Shown: positions 44,813-54,690, counted from the stretch's first letter. The stretch: DNA of 64,000 nt from Thermophagus sp052400625 (GCA_052400625.1 JBQTGH010000005.1), one strand, 5' to 3'. Numbers and translations: made by a program. Notes: a model not told the origin generated them from the sequence alone.

Positions 44813-46429
44813 TTAATTGGCAATATGGAAATCGCTGTAATCGGTTCGTTGTATTTCCTCAGTGATCTTCTCAAAATGAAAAATATCCTCATACTTTTGG
44901 GGTCGATATTTTTCTAACCATAAAAACCCCTCAAGACGCGTATCTTCTTTTTCCAAAACAAAGGGAGGATTCATATTTCCTGCAGCCTGCGTACGAAGAA
45001 TAATAGTATCCACCTTTCTATTACTCAAAAATATAGACATATTACTGCTTTCCGCACGATTGACGCCTATTATATACTCTTGGTCCTTGGGATGATAAAT
45101 TGCTTGTCCATTTCCATCCACATCAATCCGGAAGAGTTTATTGTCTTTAAAAAAACCGGTCATAATTTTCCCCTTTATTTGATTAAAGTGGATAGAATCT
45201 TCCGGGGCAATCAAAAATGCATTCTCAATCAGTTCTGCCTGATCCAAAGTTCTATTCCGAATGTAGAGTTTTATCACATTGGCCGTCATTTGATTTCCTT
45301 GTGCCCATATTATGGGATCATAATAAAAAGTATTAGTACTGTCTCTAAAATCATAGACCATAGAATCGCATCGTCCCTGCAAATCACGTCTAAAAAACTG
45401 AACATGATGAAAAGCTCTTACAATTTTATTCTCTACATCATCCGGGGCCGGATCGGCTCTTAGAGTATCGGCATGCAAAAAAAGCGTATCATTACCATAA
45501 ACCTGCTTTAGAACCGCACGCTTTGTAGCCAAGGCCTCTTCTGTTTGCTCATTATAATAGCCATAATCACCAGTGATAATCACATTATTGGCGGTATCTT
45601 CCAAGGCCATCGCAGAAAAGACTTCCCCAAATCCATTATTCCGGTCATACAAAATAGTATCCCCACTCAGCTTCTGCTCACCCCCATCAATGTAATTTTT
45701 TTTGAGAAGACGCGCTTGATCATTCCGTGTATCGTAAAAGCCCAATTCGGAATAGATCTTATTTTCATCACTGAAGATTTCCGTTGGTCCCACAATTCCC
45801 ACCACCTCTGTTTTCGTAAAATATTTTAAAGTATCACTATACATTTTGTAATCAGGGTTTATGAGAACAACACTATCTTTAAAGTTGACCTCCCCCGTTC
45901 GCGGATAGTAAAACCCCAGATGGCTAGTTAACTGGTTACTTTCGTCAACGATTTTCCCGCCATTAAAATAGTACGCAACGTCATTTCTGCGATCGTAATC
46001 CATAAAATCAGTAGTCAGCACAACATTTTTATTGACCATCCTGACGTTCTGCCGCACTTTGGCCAACTCTTCATTGCCATCATAATCCAGTTGATCCCCA
46101 TAAAGGTGAATGGTGTCATTCTGAATGATATGAATGGAACCAAAAGCCATAACCCTGTTAGAGTCACGATTAAGAATGGCGCTGTCACAAAACATTCGGG
46201 TATTGAGGTGACGCATTTTAACGTTCCCGATCAGAGCCCAGGTATTTTTTCCCAGTCTTTTCTCTGCGCCTTCCATCCGGTCGGCATATTCAATCAAAAT
46301 CTTCTTTTCCTTTTGATTTTGTTGTGCCTGCGTAAAAACAAAACTTCCAATAATAAAAGAAAAAATCAGGACTCCCTTTGCCCAAACCATTAAACCAAAG
46401 TGCCAACCAGAAGAAAAGTATTTAGACAT
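44813..46429 (-). CDS. OstA/LptA-like outer-membrane biogenesis protein
   Basis: An exported 538-residue protein with an N-terminal signal segment (VLIFSFIIGSFVFTQAQQ). The rest is built of OstA-type beta-jellyroll repeats, as in LptA and the N-terminal part of LptD: IHIIQNDTIHLYGDQLDYDG, VVLTTDFMDYDRRNDVAYYF, KMYSDTLKYFTKTEVVGIVG and DNKIYSELGFYDTRNDQA. Such proteins bind lipopolysaccharide and bridge it across the periplasm. The frame opens at TTG 46447; ATG 46429 is preferred. It is last in a cluster with two parvulin-type chaperones, which supports an outer-membrane assembly role. Confidence 0.9.
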   Translation of the reverse strand: MSKYFSSGWHFGLMVWAKGVLIFSFIIGSFVFTQAQQNQKEKKILIEYADRMEGAEKRLGKNTWALIGNVKMRHLNTRMFCDSAILNRDSNRVMAFGSIHIIQNDTIHLYGDQLDYDGNEELAKVRQNVRMVNKNVVLTTDFMDYDRRNDVAYYFNGGKIVDESNQLTSHLGFYYPRTGEVNFKDSVVLINPDYKMYSDTLKYFTKTEVVGIVGPTEIFSDENKIYSELGFYDTRNDQARLLKKNYIDGGEQKLSGDTILYDRNNGFGEVFSAMALEDTANNVIITGDYGYYNEQTEEALATKRAVLKQVYGNDTLFLHADTLRADPAPDDVENKIVRAFHHVQFFRRDLQGRCDSMVYDFRDSTNTFYYDPIIWAQGNQMTANVIKLYIRNRTLDQAELIENAFLIAPEDSIHFNQIKGKIMTGFFKDNKLFRIDVDGNGQAIYHPKDQEYIIGVNRAESSNMSIFLSNRKVDTIILRTQAAGNMNPPFVLEKEDTRLEGFLWLEKYRPQKYEDIFHFEKITEEIQRTDYSDFHIAN

Positions 46430-46471
46430 ATATAAAGAAAATCTCAACTAGTAAATACCCTGCAATAAATT

Positions 46472-47395
46472 TTAATTCGAAACCCTATTGGCTGCTTTTT
46501 CAACCTTGATCACTGAAGCAGAAACCGGAAATGATAATCGGTTTTTCAAATCAGGTTGAAACAAATAATTAAAGCGAATGCCTTTTTCCTGTATTCTTTG
46601 TCCTGCAGAGTTTGTATATGACAAGATACATATTTTGTTTTCAGGTATCATTTTGGCAACATTTACTCCATTTCGACACAAAACAAAAAAGCCGGCTTCA
46701 TCTCCTTTTATCATATAGCTTTTTTGATAGCCCTCATCAGGTGCCTGGGTGTATCCCAAAAGAAACTCTTCGGAACTGCCTTCTACCACCGGGAAGATAC
46801 CACCCCCGGATGAAGCATTGAGCAATATTCTTCCATTTTGTTCATTGACCACTACCCAAATATCGGCACTATCCAAATTTAATGTATTACGCCCCGACAG
46901 AAAGTCAAATCCCCATCTCACCGGACTTTTCCCTCGTGTTCTAATATTATTCTGAAAATGAATTTCTCTCACAAACGGCACATCCGGAGAAAAACCGGAC
47001 AAATCCATTTTTCGTACGACCAAACTGGCATTAAACGGGTTTGGCGAAATAAATAAGGTATCACCCAACTCTGCCTTCTTTACCGTTTTATATTGCAAAC
47101 CACTGAGGTAGCCGGGAGCACTGACTCGTAAGGTCAAACCAAACGCACGTGGAAAGGCCAATTTGAATCGACCATATTCATCACTCAAAGAATACTGATT
47201 AAGCTCTGCTGTTTCATCAATATTTTGCTGATAGGAGGCGGATGCTGAAATCCGGGCATGCGGGACAGGCTTTCCGGTAAGCTCATCGGCAACCACTCCC
47301 TCCCACACGACATTATACACTTCCCTGGCACAACCTGAAAAAGAAACGGTTAGCACCAACAGAAACCCAGATATATAAAGCATGTATTTCCCCAT
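46472..47395 (-). CDS. lipoprotein with carboxypeptidase-like domain, unknown function
   Basis: A 307-residue lipoprotein. The signal peptide ends in the lipobox FSGC (VLTVSFSGC). Residues about 27-115 form a carboxypeptidase-regulatory-like beta sandwich (WEGVVADELTGKPVPHARIS, SLSDEYGRFKLAFPRAF). The C-terminal 190 residues are of no recognised family. The longest frame begins at a TTG (47401); the ATG at 47395 fits the signal peptide. It lies between surA (200-base gap) and the OstA-like gene (42-base gap), so an envelope role is likely but unproven. Confidence 0.75.
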   Translation of the reverse strand: MGKYMLYISGFLLVLTVSFSGCAREVYNVVWEGVVADELTGKPVPHARISASASYQQNIDETAELNQYSLSDEYGRFKLAFPRAFGLTLRVSAPGYLSGLQYKTVKKAELGDTLFISPNPFNASLVVRKMDLSGFSPDVPFVREIHFQNNIRTRGKSPVRWGFDFLSGRNTLNLDSADIWVVVNEQNGRILLNASSGGGIFPVVEGSSEEFLLGYTQAPDEGYQKSYMIKGDEAGFFVLCRNGVNVAKMIPENKICILSYTNSAGQRIQEKGIRFNYLFQPDLKNRLSFPVSASVIKVEKAANRVSN

Positions 47396-47600
47396 CCACA
47401 AAACGGTATAATTTGCTAAACCCTTGGCTTAACTTATTAAAAAAACTCTTTCCCCAATACAAAACAACATTTAACTCCTACTATTCTTATCCGAATGCCG
47501 TCTCATCATTTCGAAATATCGCGGTTAAAAACAGTTCCTTCTGCCATAAGTTTTCAACCATTGCAGGCATCCTCGTTACGGACGATCTATCTACTAACCA

Positions 47601-48977
47601 TTATTTAACCCACCCCTCAAATTCAAATTGACAATCCCGCCATTCTTCTGATATAGTAATGTAGGTCTCCCTTTGTTTTTTTCTTATCCAATTAATAAAG
47701 GTCTCTTCACTCTTTTTATTCTCCAGCAAGCTTTTTATTGTCTGATAGTCATCAACCATATTGGCAGTATGTGGTGGCGTCTTTTTGGTCAGCCGAACAA
47801 AAGTAAACTGGTCGGTTCCAAGACGTTGATCTTTCATTCTGAAAGGTTCCGAAATTTCCATTTCTTCCATCTGCTCCAGTCTTTGAGCTATGTCCGGTTG
47901 GATTTCTCGAAGCTCAAATTTGGTAGATTGCGTACGTGGGTTAATCACAAAACCGCCATTGGCTCTAGAATCCTTATCGGTAGAAAATCGTAATGCAGCC
48001 TCTTCGAATGAAATGCTGTCTTTTCTAATTAATACCACCAGTGAATCCGCGATATTACGAGCTTCCTGAATAGCGCTTTCGGAGGGTTTGGGTTTTAGAA
48101 GAATGTGCCGAACATTCACCCGGTCGCCCTGTCGTTCAACAAGTTGCATGATATGAAACCCAAATTCGGTTTCCACAATTTTTGATACTTTATTTTTATC
48201 CCTCAGATTAAACGCCACCTGGGCAAATTCGGGCACCAGACTGGCCCTAGGTGTCAATCCCAATTCCCCACCTCTGGCGGCACTGTTGGGATCTTCAGAA
48301 TAAAGGACTGCCAATGTAGCGAAATCACGACCTTCTCTCACCTGTCGCTGAAAATCCCGTAGTTTGGCCTTCACTCGTTCTATTTCCTCCTGACTAATTT
48401 GAGGTGTTATAGAAATTTTTTGATATTCATATTGAGCTGGCATCTGGGGCAGGCTATCCTTGGCTGTTTCCCTGAAGAATCTTCTGATTTCGGAAGGTGT
48501 AACGCTTACATTCTCCGTAATTTTTTGTCTCATCTGCTGAGTCAGCATCTGATTGCGAACAAGTTCTCGCTGCTCTTCTTTGATTTGAAGTATGGATTTA
48601 TTAAGCCATTCTTCTAATTTTTCTCTGGATCCTGCCCGATTTATAAAGGTATTGATTTGTCGATCGACCATCATCAACACCTGATTTTCACTCACTTCAA
48701 CACTATCTATCTTAGCCTGCTCCAGCAAAAGATTCTGAATCATCATTTGCTCCAACAAATGACATTTCAAATCCCCCGGAAACTCTACACCCTCCATTAA
48801 CGCCTGCTGATATTGGAATTCAATATCCGATTTAAGAACAGGCTCATCGCCAATAACGGCAATCACCTCATCAATTATATTATTTTGTCCACTGGCATTA
48901 ACGGGAAGCAACAAAACAAAAATAAACAAAGACTGAAAAATACGGCTATACATTATTGTGCTCATAAAATTTGGCAT
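47601..48977 (-). CDS. surA: periplasmic peptidyl-prolyl isomerase/chaperone SurA-like
   Basis: A periplasmic chaperone that escorts outer-membrane proteins to the Bam complex. It has 458 residues: a signal peptide (LFIFVLLLPVNASGQ), an N-terminal SurA domain (IIDEVIAVIGDEPVLKSDIEFQ) and two parvulin regions. The first parvulin region is at about 178-275 (AQYEYQKISITPQIS, YSEDPNSAARGGELGL, EFGFHIMQLVERQG) and the second at about 285-385 (VNVRHILLKPKPSE, FSTDKDSRANGGFV). It starts 15 bases after the parvulin-like lipoprotein gene, in one operon. Met5 or Met9 are alternative starts. Confidence 0.95.
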   Translation of the reverse strand: MPNFMSTIMYSRIFQSLFIFVLLLPVNASGQNNIIDEVIAVIGDEPVLKSDIEFQYQQALMEGVEFPGDLKCHLLEQMMIQNLLLEQAKIDSVEVSENQVLMMVDRQINTFINRAGSREKLEEWLNKSILQIKEEQRELVRNQMLTQQMRQKITENVSVTPSEIRRFFRETAKDSLPQMPAQYEYQKISITPQISQEEIERVKAKLRDFQRQVREGRDFATLAVLYSEDPNSAARGGELGLTPRASLVPEFAQVAFNLRDKNKVSKIVETEFGFHIMQLVERQGDRVNVRHILLKPKPSESAIQEARNIADSLVVLIRKDSISFEEAALRFSTDKDSRANGGFVINPRTQSTKFELREIQPDIAQRLEQMEEMEISEPFRMKDQRLGTDQFTFVRLTKKTPPHTANMVDDYQTIKSLLENKKSEETFINWIRKKQRETYITISEEWRDCQFEFEGWVK

Positions 48978-48992
48978 ATCAGTAGTATCGTT

Positions 48993-49859
48993 TTAATAGA
49001 AATTCAAGATTTTTTTCTGTAGGGCATCTTCATACAACTCATGTTCAAGTCCTTTAATAAATTCTGCACGTTTTTTATTAAGAAGGATAGCCCGAATGCG
49101 ATCTTCCACATAACTTAAAGGGGCAGTATTGCCAATAGTCATATAGTCATTGATCACCAAAAGATATCTGTAGTTTTCATCTGTTCTTTCAAAATACCGG
49201 TTGTATAACAAAAACCGTTCCTCGTTTCGAACAGGGTTGGGCAAGATCGCATTAATTCGTTGGAAAGGCGTCCATTCATCCCAAAAAGCATGATACATTT
49301 TGGCATATTGCATGCCATAGTTTTCAAGTTTCACCATATTTTCGGAATCTATGGCTCGACACCACCGCCTCACCTCCTTAAGATCAGGTGCATCATGCGG
49401 TACTTTCAATATCATTCCTCTAACAATATTCTCCTGCAGTTTAAAATTGTCCTGCATCTCGCTATAATACTTTTCTATTTCCTCATTACTCAACAAAGGC
49501 GAATACTTTTGTTTCAACATTTTTTGTTGGTAAATATTCACCAACAACGAGGTACGATACTCATCCAAAAGCTGACTCACATCCTTTTCTTCATCCGAAA
49601 GATTGGCTTCCGCCTGCCTCAGAAACAATTTGCTGGTCACCCAGCGGTTCACGTAATCATCAGCCAGGGCAGCACTATCTTCATCACTAACATCACGTGG
49701 AAGAACCTGTCTTAAATCATCAGTTGTTAACACTTCTTCCCCAACCTTCACTACCGGCTTGGCATGACTCATTTGATGTTCAAAATTTTTACACGAAACC
49801 GCTCCCCACCCAATTATAATAACAAAGGACATTATCAAACTTCGGGAATATTTTCTCAT
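48993..49859 (-). CDS. SurA-N/parvulin-like lipoprotein
   Basis: A 288-residue lipoprotein with signal peptide and lipobox (GWGAVSC). It resembles the N-terminal chaperone region of SurA/PrsA proteins (VVKVGEEVLTTDDLRQVLP, NRWVTSKLFLRQAEANLS) with a helical C-terminus (YVEDRIRAILLNKKRAEFIK). A catalytic parvulin domain is not evident, so it may be a chaperone without isomerase activity. It precedes surA by 15 bases; such pairs are common in Bacteroidota. A near-consensus promoter lies about 310 bases upstream (50168-50198), leaving an unusually long leader. Confidence 0.85.
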   Translation of the reverse strand: MRKYSRSLIMSFVIIIGWGAVSCKNFEHQMSHAKPVVKVGEEVLTTDDLRQVLPRDVSDEDSAALADDYVNRWVTSKLFLRQAEANLSDEEKDVSQLLDEYRTSLLVNIYQQKMLKQKYSPLLSNEEIEKYYSEMQDNFKLQENIVRGMILKVPHDAPDLKEVRRWCRAIDSENMVKLENYGMQYAKMYHAFWDEWTPFQRINAILPNPVRNEERFLLYNRYFERTDENYRYLLVINDYMTIGNTAPLSYVEDRIRAILLNKKRAEFIKGLEHELYEDALQKKILNFY

Positions 49860-49993
49860 TATCAGTTCAATTAAAAAATAATCATTGTCTCAACTCCTAA
49901 AGATACACTCAATTTTCCGGCTCTCAATTATGATCCCTGACAGGCAGACCTCAGGAATCCGATAAACCCACAGCATAAAAATGATGCATCTCT

Positions 49994-50083
49994 TTACAGT
50001 CGCCGCCTCCTTGCATGCTTCAAAAAACCTAAAAATATTTTCCAACACAAAAAAGTCAGATTACTAAATACCAGTGGTTTCAT
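49994..50083 (-). CDS. candidate leader peptide ORF
   Basis: A 29-codon frame (starting MKPLVFSNLTF, ending HARRRRL) lies in the long leader of the parvulin-surA operon. Its ATG is directly preceded by AGAGGTGAT, a near-complete match to the anti-Shine-Dalgarno sequence, which is unusual in Bacteroidota. The hydrophobic centre and four consecutive Arg codons would suit a leader peptide or a tiny membrane peptide. Nothing else confirms translation. Confidence 0.3.
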   Translation of the reverse strand: MKPLVFSNLTFLCWKIFLGFLKHARRRRL

Positions 50084-50167
50084 ATCACCTCTGTCCACAA
50101 CGTTATAAGTTTCAGACAACTTAAATTAAAAACAACTTCATTCAAGGAACAATCATTGTAATGCACA

Positions 50168-50198
50168 CAAAAATAATAGATTGTTTGCTCTGTTACAA
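50168..50198 (-). promoter_or_regulatory. promoter of the parvulin-surA operon (or of a leader RNA)
   Basis: On the minus strand TTG (50198-50196) is 20 bases from TATTTTTG (50175-50168), matching the Bacteroidota pattern. Transcription would start near 50161. It may also drive a separate small transcript ending before 49859. Confidence 0.65.
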
Positions 50199-50230
50199 AC
50201 CCCTTTTAAAATCTTATATTCAACGGCAAG

Positions 50231-50270
50231 CAAAAAACAACCCGGGCAACGGAATAGTTGTCCCGGGTTG
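50231..50270 (-). terminator. rho-independent terminator of guaB
   Basis: CAACCCGGG (50238-50246) and CCCGGGTTG (50262-50270) form a perfect stem with an inner AAC/GTT extension, followed on the minus strand by TTTTTTG. It lies 23 bases after the guaB stop. Confidence 0.93.
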
Positions 50271-50292
50271 GCGTTATCTTCAAACCTTTATT

Positions 50293-51762
50293 TTAACGAG
50301 AATAATTGGGCGCTTCACGAGTGATGGTAACATCATGAGGATGACTTTCCATTACTCCGGCATTCGTTATGCGCGTAAATCTGGCATCATGCAGTCTGTC
50401 GATATTGTTAGCACCACAATAGCCCATCCCGGCACGCAAACCTCCTATTAGCTGATAAATTACTTCATACAAAGTACCTTTATAGGGAACGCGAGCTGAA
50501 ATACCCTCAGGGACCAACTTCTTAATATCGTCTTCCACATCCTGGAAATAACGGTCTTTCGATCCTTGCTGCATCGCTTCAATGGACCCCATACCCCGAT
50601 AGGCTTTAAATTTTCGGCCGTTATATATAATTGTTTCTCCCGGCGATTCTTCCACTCCGGCAAACAGCGAACCAGCCATAACCGAGTGAGCCCCTGCTGC
50701 CAATGCTTTCACAATATCTCCGCTGTACCTTAATCCTCCGTCCGCGATCAACGGAACATCGGTACCTTTTAAGGCTTTGTGAACTTCATATATTGCCGAC
50801 AATTGAGGTACGCCCACACCGGCAATCACACGGGTGGTACATATTGATCCGGGGCCAATTCCCACTTTTACGCCGTCGGCACCATGTTTTACCAAATCCA
50901 TGGCTGCGTCGGCGGTTGCGATATTTCCCACTACCACTTCCAGATCGGGATAACGACGTTTGGCCTCTTTCAATGTCAGGAGAACCCCTTTGGAATGACC
51001 ATGAGCCGTGTCAATCACAATGGCATCTACATTGGCTTGCACCAAGGCATCAATGCGATCAAAAGTATCGGTGGTAACGCCGACCCCTGCCGCCACCCGT
51101 AAGCGACCTTTGGCATCTTTGCACGCGAAGGGTTTATCCTTTGCCTTGGTAATATCTTTATAGGTAACCAGCCCGATCAATTTATTATCTTTATCTACCA
51201 CCGGCAGTTTCTCAATCTTATGTCGCTGAAGGATATCCACCGCTTTTTCAAGATCTGTCGTCTGATTGGTAGTAACCAAGTTCTCGGAGGTCATCACTTC
51301 TTCTATAGAACGATTAAAATTCATTTCGAAGCGAAGATCACGATTGGTTACGATCCCCACCAAAAAACCATCTTCATCCACCACAGGAATTCCGCCTATT
51401 TTATATTCACTCATGAGAGCCAGCGCATCTCCTACTGTTTTGTCTCGCTTTATTGTCACCGGGTCATAAATCATTCCGTTTTCTGCCCTCTTGACAATTT
51501 CCACTTGTTTGGCCTGTTCCTCTATCGACATATTTTTATGAATCACGCCAATTCCTCCTTCACGAGCAATGGCTATTGCCAATTGTGCTTCCGTAACAGT
51601 ATCCATTGCGGCCGAAACAATAGGGGTATTTAAGCTAATGTTACGGGAAAAGCGAGTGGACAGATCAACTTCTCGAGGCAACACTTCCGAATAAGCCGGA
51701 ACCAGAAGTACATCATCGAAGGTCAAACCATCCGATACGATTTTGTCTTTAAGAAATGACAT
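50293..51762 (-). CDS. guaB: inosine-5'-monophosphate dehydrogenase
   Basis: Converts IMP to XMP with NAD+, the committed step of guanine nucleotide synthesis, as a cytoplasmic tetramer. The 489 residues show the standard layout. The TIM-barrel start is LTFDDVLLVPAYSEVLP; two CBS domains lie at about 95-215 (MSEYKIGGIPVVDEDG, LQRHKIEKLPVVDKDN). The catalytic loop GPGSICTTRVIAGVG holds the active Cys near 306, and the flap region has YRGMGSIEAMQQGSKDRYF. A TACCTTTG box (51803-51796) lies about 35 bases upstream of the ATG. It forms its own unit with a strong terminator. Confidence 0.98.
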   Translation of the reverse strand: MSFLKDKIVSDGLTFDDVLLVPAYSEVLPREVDLSTRFSRNISLNTPIVSAAMDTVTEAQLAIAIAREGGIGVIHKNMSIEEQAKQVEIVKRAENGMIYDPVTIKRDKTVGDALALMSEYKIGGIPVVDEDGFLVGIVTNRDLRFEMNFNRSIEEVMTSENLVTTNQTTDLEKAVDILQRHKIEKLPVVDKDNKLIGLVTYKDITKAKDKPFACKDAKGRLRVAAGVGVTTDTFDRIDALVQANVDAIVIDTAHGHSKGVLLTLKEAKRRYPDLEVVVGNIATADAAMDLVKHGADGVKVGIGPGSICTTRVIAGVGVPQLSAIYEVHKALKGTDVPLIADGGLRYSGDIVKALAAGAHSVMAGSLFAGVEESPGETIIYNGRKFKAYRGMGSIEAMQQGSKDRYFQDVEDDIKKLVPEGISARVPYKGTLYEVIYQLIGGLRAGMGYCGANNIDRLHDARFTRITNAGVMESHPHDVTITREAPNYSR

Positions 51763-51968
51763 GGGCTGTTGTTTTTACGTGTATGAAAATTTTGGCAAAG
51801 GTAAGAATTTATCTGTTTTTATCTATAACCCTGCAATGCTTCTTTATTCTAAATATTCAGCATCTTGCCGAACACCATAAAACTGTAATGGTATAATTCA
51901 GGTCCTAAAATTATTTTTAAGACCTGACGTTTTTTTACTTCAACGAGTGAATTAATTACTGCAAATAC

Positions 51969-51976
51969 TAATTTTG
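51969..51976 (+). promoter_or_regulatory. -7 box directly abutting recQ
   Basis: TAATTTTG ends 4 bases before the recQ ATG (51981), so transcription would start at or within a base or two of the start codon. No good TTG is found at -33. Confidence 0.4.
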
Positions 51977-51980
51977 TGGT

Positions 51981-53888
51981 ATGTCAAGCCGATATTTGGA
52001 TATTCTGAAAAAATACTGGGGGTTTGATAGGTTTCGTCCCCTACAGGAAGAAATCATTCAATCCATCGGAGAAGGACGTGACACCTTGGCCCTAATGCCT
52101 ACTGGTGGAGGTAAGTCCATTACCTTTCAGGTACCTGCTCTGGCCAATGAAGGAACCTGTCTGGTGGTTACCCCCCTGATCGCCCTCATGAAGGATCAGG
52201 TAGAGAATCTCAAAAGAATAGGCATTAAAGCAGCCGCCATTCATTCCGGGCTTACTTATCGCGAAATAAAAGTCACCTTCGACAATGCCATTTTTGGAGG
52301 AACCAAATTTTTATATGTCTCACCCGAAAGGCTTAGCACAGATCTTTTTCTGGAAAAGTTACCTCAACTAAAAGTCAATCTTCTGGCCATTGATGAAGCA
52401 CACTGTATTTCTCAATGGGGATACGATTTTCGCCCTTCTTATCTAAAAATTGCTGCCATTCGCGAGCTTATTCCCGATGTTCCGGTACTGGCGCTCACGG
52501 CCACTGCCACGCCCTTGGTAGTAGAAGATATCATGCAGCAATTGCACTTCAAAGCAAAAAATGTTTTCAAAAAAAGTTTTGCTCGTCCCAACCTCGCTTA
52601 TGTCGTCAGAGCAACCGAAAAGAAGGAATTACAACTTCTGAAAATACTTAATTCGGTTAGGGGAAGTGCGGTGGTTTATGTCAGAAGTCGTAAAAAAACA
52701 AAAGAATATGCTTCTCTTCTGCAACAGAACCACATCAGTGCCGATTATTTTCATGCCGGACTTACCAATGCCTCCAAAGATGAAAAACAGACCCGTTGGA
52801 AAAAGAATGAAACACGCGTTATGGTAGCCACCAATGCTTTTGGGATGGGAATCGACAAGCCCGATGTTCGCTTGGTGGTTCACATGGATGCCCCCGACTC
52901 TCTTGAGGCCTATTTCCAGGAGGCGGGTCGGGCAGGACGAGACGGGAAAAAGGCTTACTCCGTCCTGTTGTGGAGTAACAACGACCGGGCAAAGCTACAA
53001 AAGCAGGTAAACACCACCTTCCCCGAGCCCGAAACCATCAAACGGGTTTATGACGCTTTGGGCAATTTTTTCCAATTACCTATAGGCGCCGGCTTTCAAA
53101 TGGTCTATGACTTTGACATCGGGAAATTTTGCAGTGCATTCAAATTCAGCATCCTCACTGTTTACAACTCACTAAAGATTCTCCAGAGAGCCGGATACCT
53201 TACCTTTACCGAAGAGCTGGACATCCCTTCCAAGGTTATGTTTTTGGTCCATGGCAATGACCTTTACAAGTTCCAGGTAGAGAATGAAGAACTGGATCCT
53301 TTCATTAAAATTTTATTACGTAACTATACCGGTCTGTTTACGGAATATGCCTCTATCAATGAGGCAGACCTGGCCGCGAAGCTTGGTGTTACAGTTAAAA
53401 CATTCTATCAGGCACTTGCCAAATTGAGTAAAGTGGGAATCATACATTACATCCCCCGTCGTACCACCCCCCTGATATCGTACAGCCAATCAAGAGAAGA
53501 ACAACGCTATATACGCTTTCCCAAGGAGGTCTATGAAGAACGTAAACTTCGATATCAGGAACAAACCGATGCTGTAATAGAATATGGATCCACCTCTTAT
53601 ATTTGTCGAAGCCGGTTTCTGCTCAATTATTTTGGACAAAGCAAATCGGAAGAGTGCGGTATTTGCGATGTATGCCTTTCCAGAAAAAAAACGGGGCTAA
53701 AGGATAGTACTTTTGAAGAAATAAAACAGGCTATTGAAAAAATATTAAATCATAAAATGATGCCTGCCGAAGAATTGGCCAACCAACTTCCCTTTGATCA
53801 AGATAACGTATGGAAAGTATTGCATTGGCTTGAAGATCACGAAATAATTGGTGAGACAGAAACAGGGGATCTTGAATGGCTAAAATAA
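51981..53888 (+). CDS. recQ: ATP-dependent DNA helicase RecQ
   Basis: A 3'-5' DNA helicase for recombination and replication-fork repair. It has 635 residues. The opening LKKYWGFDRFRPLQEEII is the RecQ motif 0; Walker A is PTGGGKS at 40-46; the DEAH box is in AIDEAHCISQWGYDFRPSYL near 138. Motif VI is in YFQEAGRAGRDG. The zinc-binding region has Cys residues in YICRSRFLLNYFG and ECGICDVC. A C-terminal HRDC domain is absent; the tail carries a short winged-helix-like segment. The start is fixed by family conservation, which makes the transcript probably leaderless. Confidence 0.96.
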   Translation: MSSRYLDILKKYWGFDRFRPLQEEIIQSIGEGRDTLALMPTGGGKSITFQVPALANEGTCLVVTPLIALMKDQVENLKRIGIKAAAIHSGLTYREIKVTFDNAIFGGTKFLYVSPERLSTDLFLEKLPQLKVNLLAIDEAHCISQWGYDFRPSYLKIAAIRELIPDVPVLALTATATPLVVEDIMQQLHFKAKNVFKKSFARPNLAYVVRATEKKELQLLKILNSVRGSAVVYVRSRKKTKEYASLLQQNHISADYFHAGLTNASKDEKQTRWKKNETRVMVATNAFGMGIDKPDVRLVVHMDAPDSLEAYFQEAGRAGRDGKKAYSVLLWSNNDRAKLQKQVNTTFPEPETIKRVYDALGNFFQLPIGAGFQMVYDFDIGKFCSAFKFSILTVYNSLKILQRAGYLTFTEELDIPSKVMFLVHGNDLYKFQVENEELDPFIKILLRNYTGLFTEYASINEADLAAKLGVTVKTFYQALAKLSKVGIIHYIPRRTTPLISYSQSREEQRYIRFPKEVYEERKLRYQEQTDAVIEYGSTSYICRSRFLLNYFGQSKSEECGICDVCLSRKKTGLKDSTFEEIKQAIEKILNHKMMPAEELANQLPFDQDNVWKVLHWLEDHEIIGETETGDLEWLK

Positions 53889-53957
53889 AACTGTTTTACA
53901 AACTACATAACATTAATCACTACATAATCAATATTTATCACTACTTTTGCACTTCAT

Positions 53958-54602
53958 ATGGAAACAGATTTTGACCATCCGGTTTATTCAAAAAATGTTA
54001 TAGAATTTGTTACGGTTGCCAAGGAGTTTTGTGCGTGGCTGGAAAAAACTCCCGCATTCACGCGTCGCGACTTTGTGGAAACCGGACGCAAGATGTTGCC
54101 GCTTTTGTATCTGAAGGTATCAGTATTACCAAAAACGGAAAGCATGCTGGAAGATGACTTCCTTGAAAAATTTGTGTCGGAAGAAGAGTATCAGCAAATT
54201 CAAAATGCCATTTTGTTCAAAATGGGGCCATATAACGATTACCTGGAAGTTTTCACTGCAGATATGCAACACAGTGAAGAACCCCTTACCGCCACCATTT
54301 CGGAAAACCTGACTGACATTTATCAGGACGTCAAAGATTTTTTGATGAGCTATCGTACAGCCGTCACCGAAATAATGAATGACGCCCTGATCGAACTGGT
54401 CAATAACTTCGAAGCGTTCTGGGGACAAAGGTTGGTGAATGTATTAAGAGCACTCCATCAGGTTGCTTTTAACGGCGAAGATATCGATGAAGAAAACGAC
54501 GAAGCCGATCTCTTTGAGGATAAAAGAAATAAAGAAGACTGGCTAATCTCAAAGATGCAGAAAAACTGGCAGGAAGACCACGATGACCATCTGGAGGGTT
54601 AA
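53958..54602 (+). CDS. DUF5063 domain protein
   Basis: A 214-residue, mostly helical, acidic protein of the Bacteroidota-enriched DUF5063 family (YSKNVIEFVTVAKEFCAWLE, ALIELVNNFEAFWGQRLVNVLRAL, then an acidic stretch EENDEADLFED). Function unknown. It lies between recQ and a 3'-5' exonuclease in the same direction, a neighbourhood often seen in this phylum. A TACTTTTG box (53942-53949) ends 8 bases before the ATG, so the leader is very short. Confidence 0.88.
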   Translation: METDFDHPVYSKNVIEFVTVAKEFCAWLEKTPAFTRRDFVETGRKMLPLLYLKVSVLPKTESMLEDDFLEKFVSEEEYQQIQNAILFKMGPYNDYLEVFTADMQHSEEPLTATISENLTDIYQDVKDFLMSYRTAVTEIMNDALIELVNNFEAFWGQRLVNVLRALHQVAFNGEDIDEENDEADLFEDKRNKEDWLISKMQKNWQEDHDDHLEG

Positions 54603-54690
54603 TTGACCTTCTTGTGGAATCATTGGCTCTTTTTTACCGACCGGACATCTTATTTAAAAGCCGGACGTATCAAAAAAATTATATAACTGA

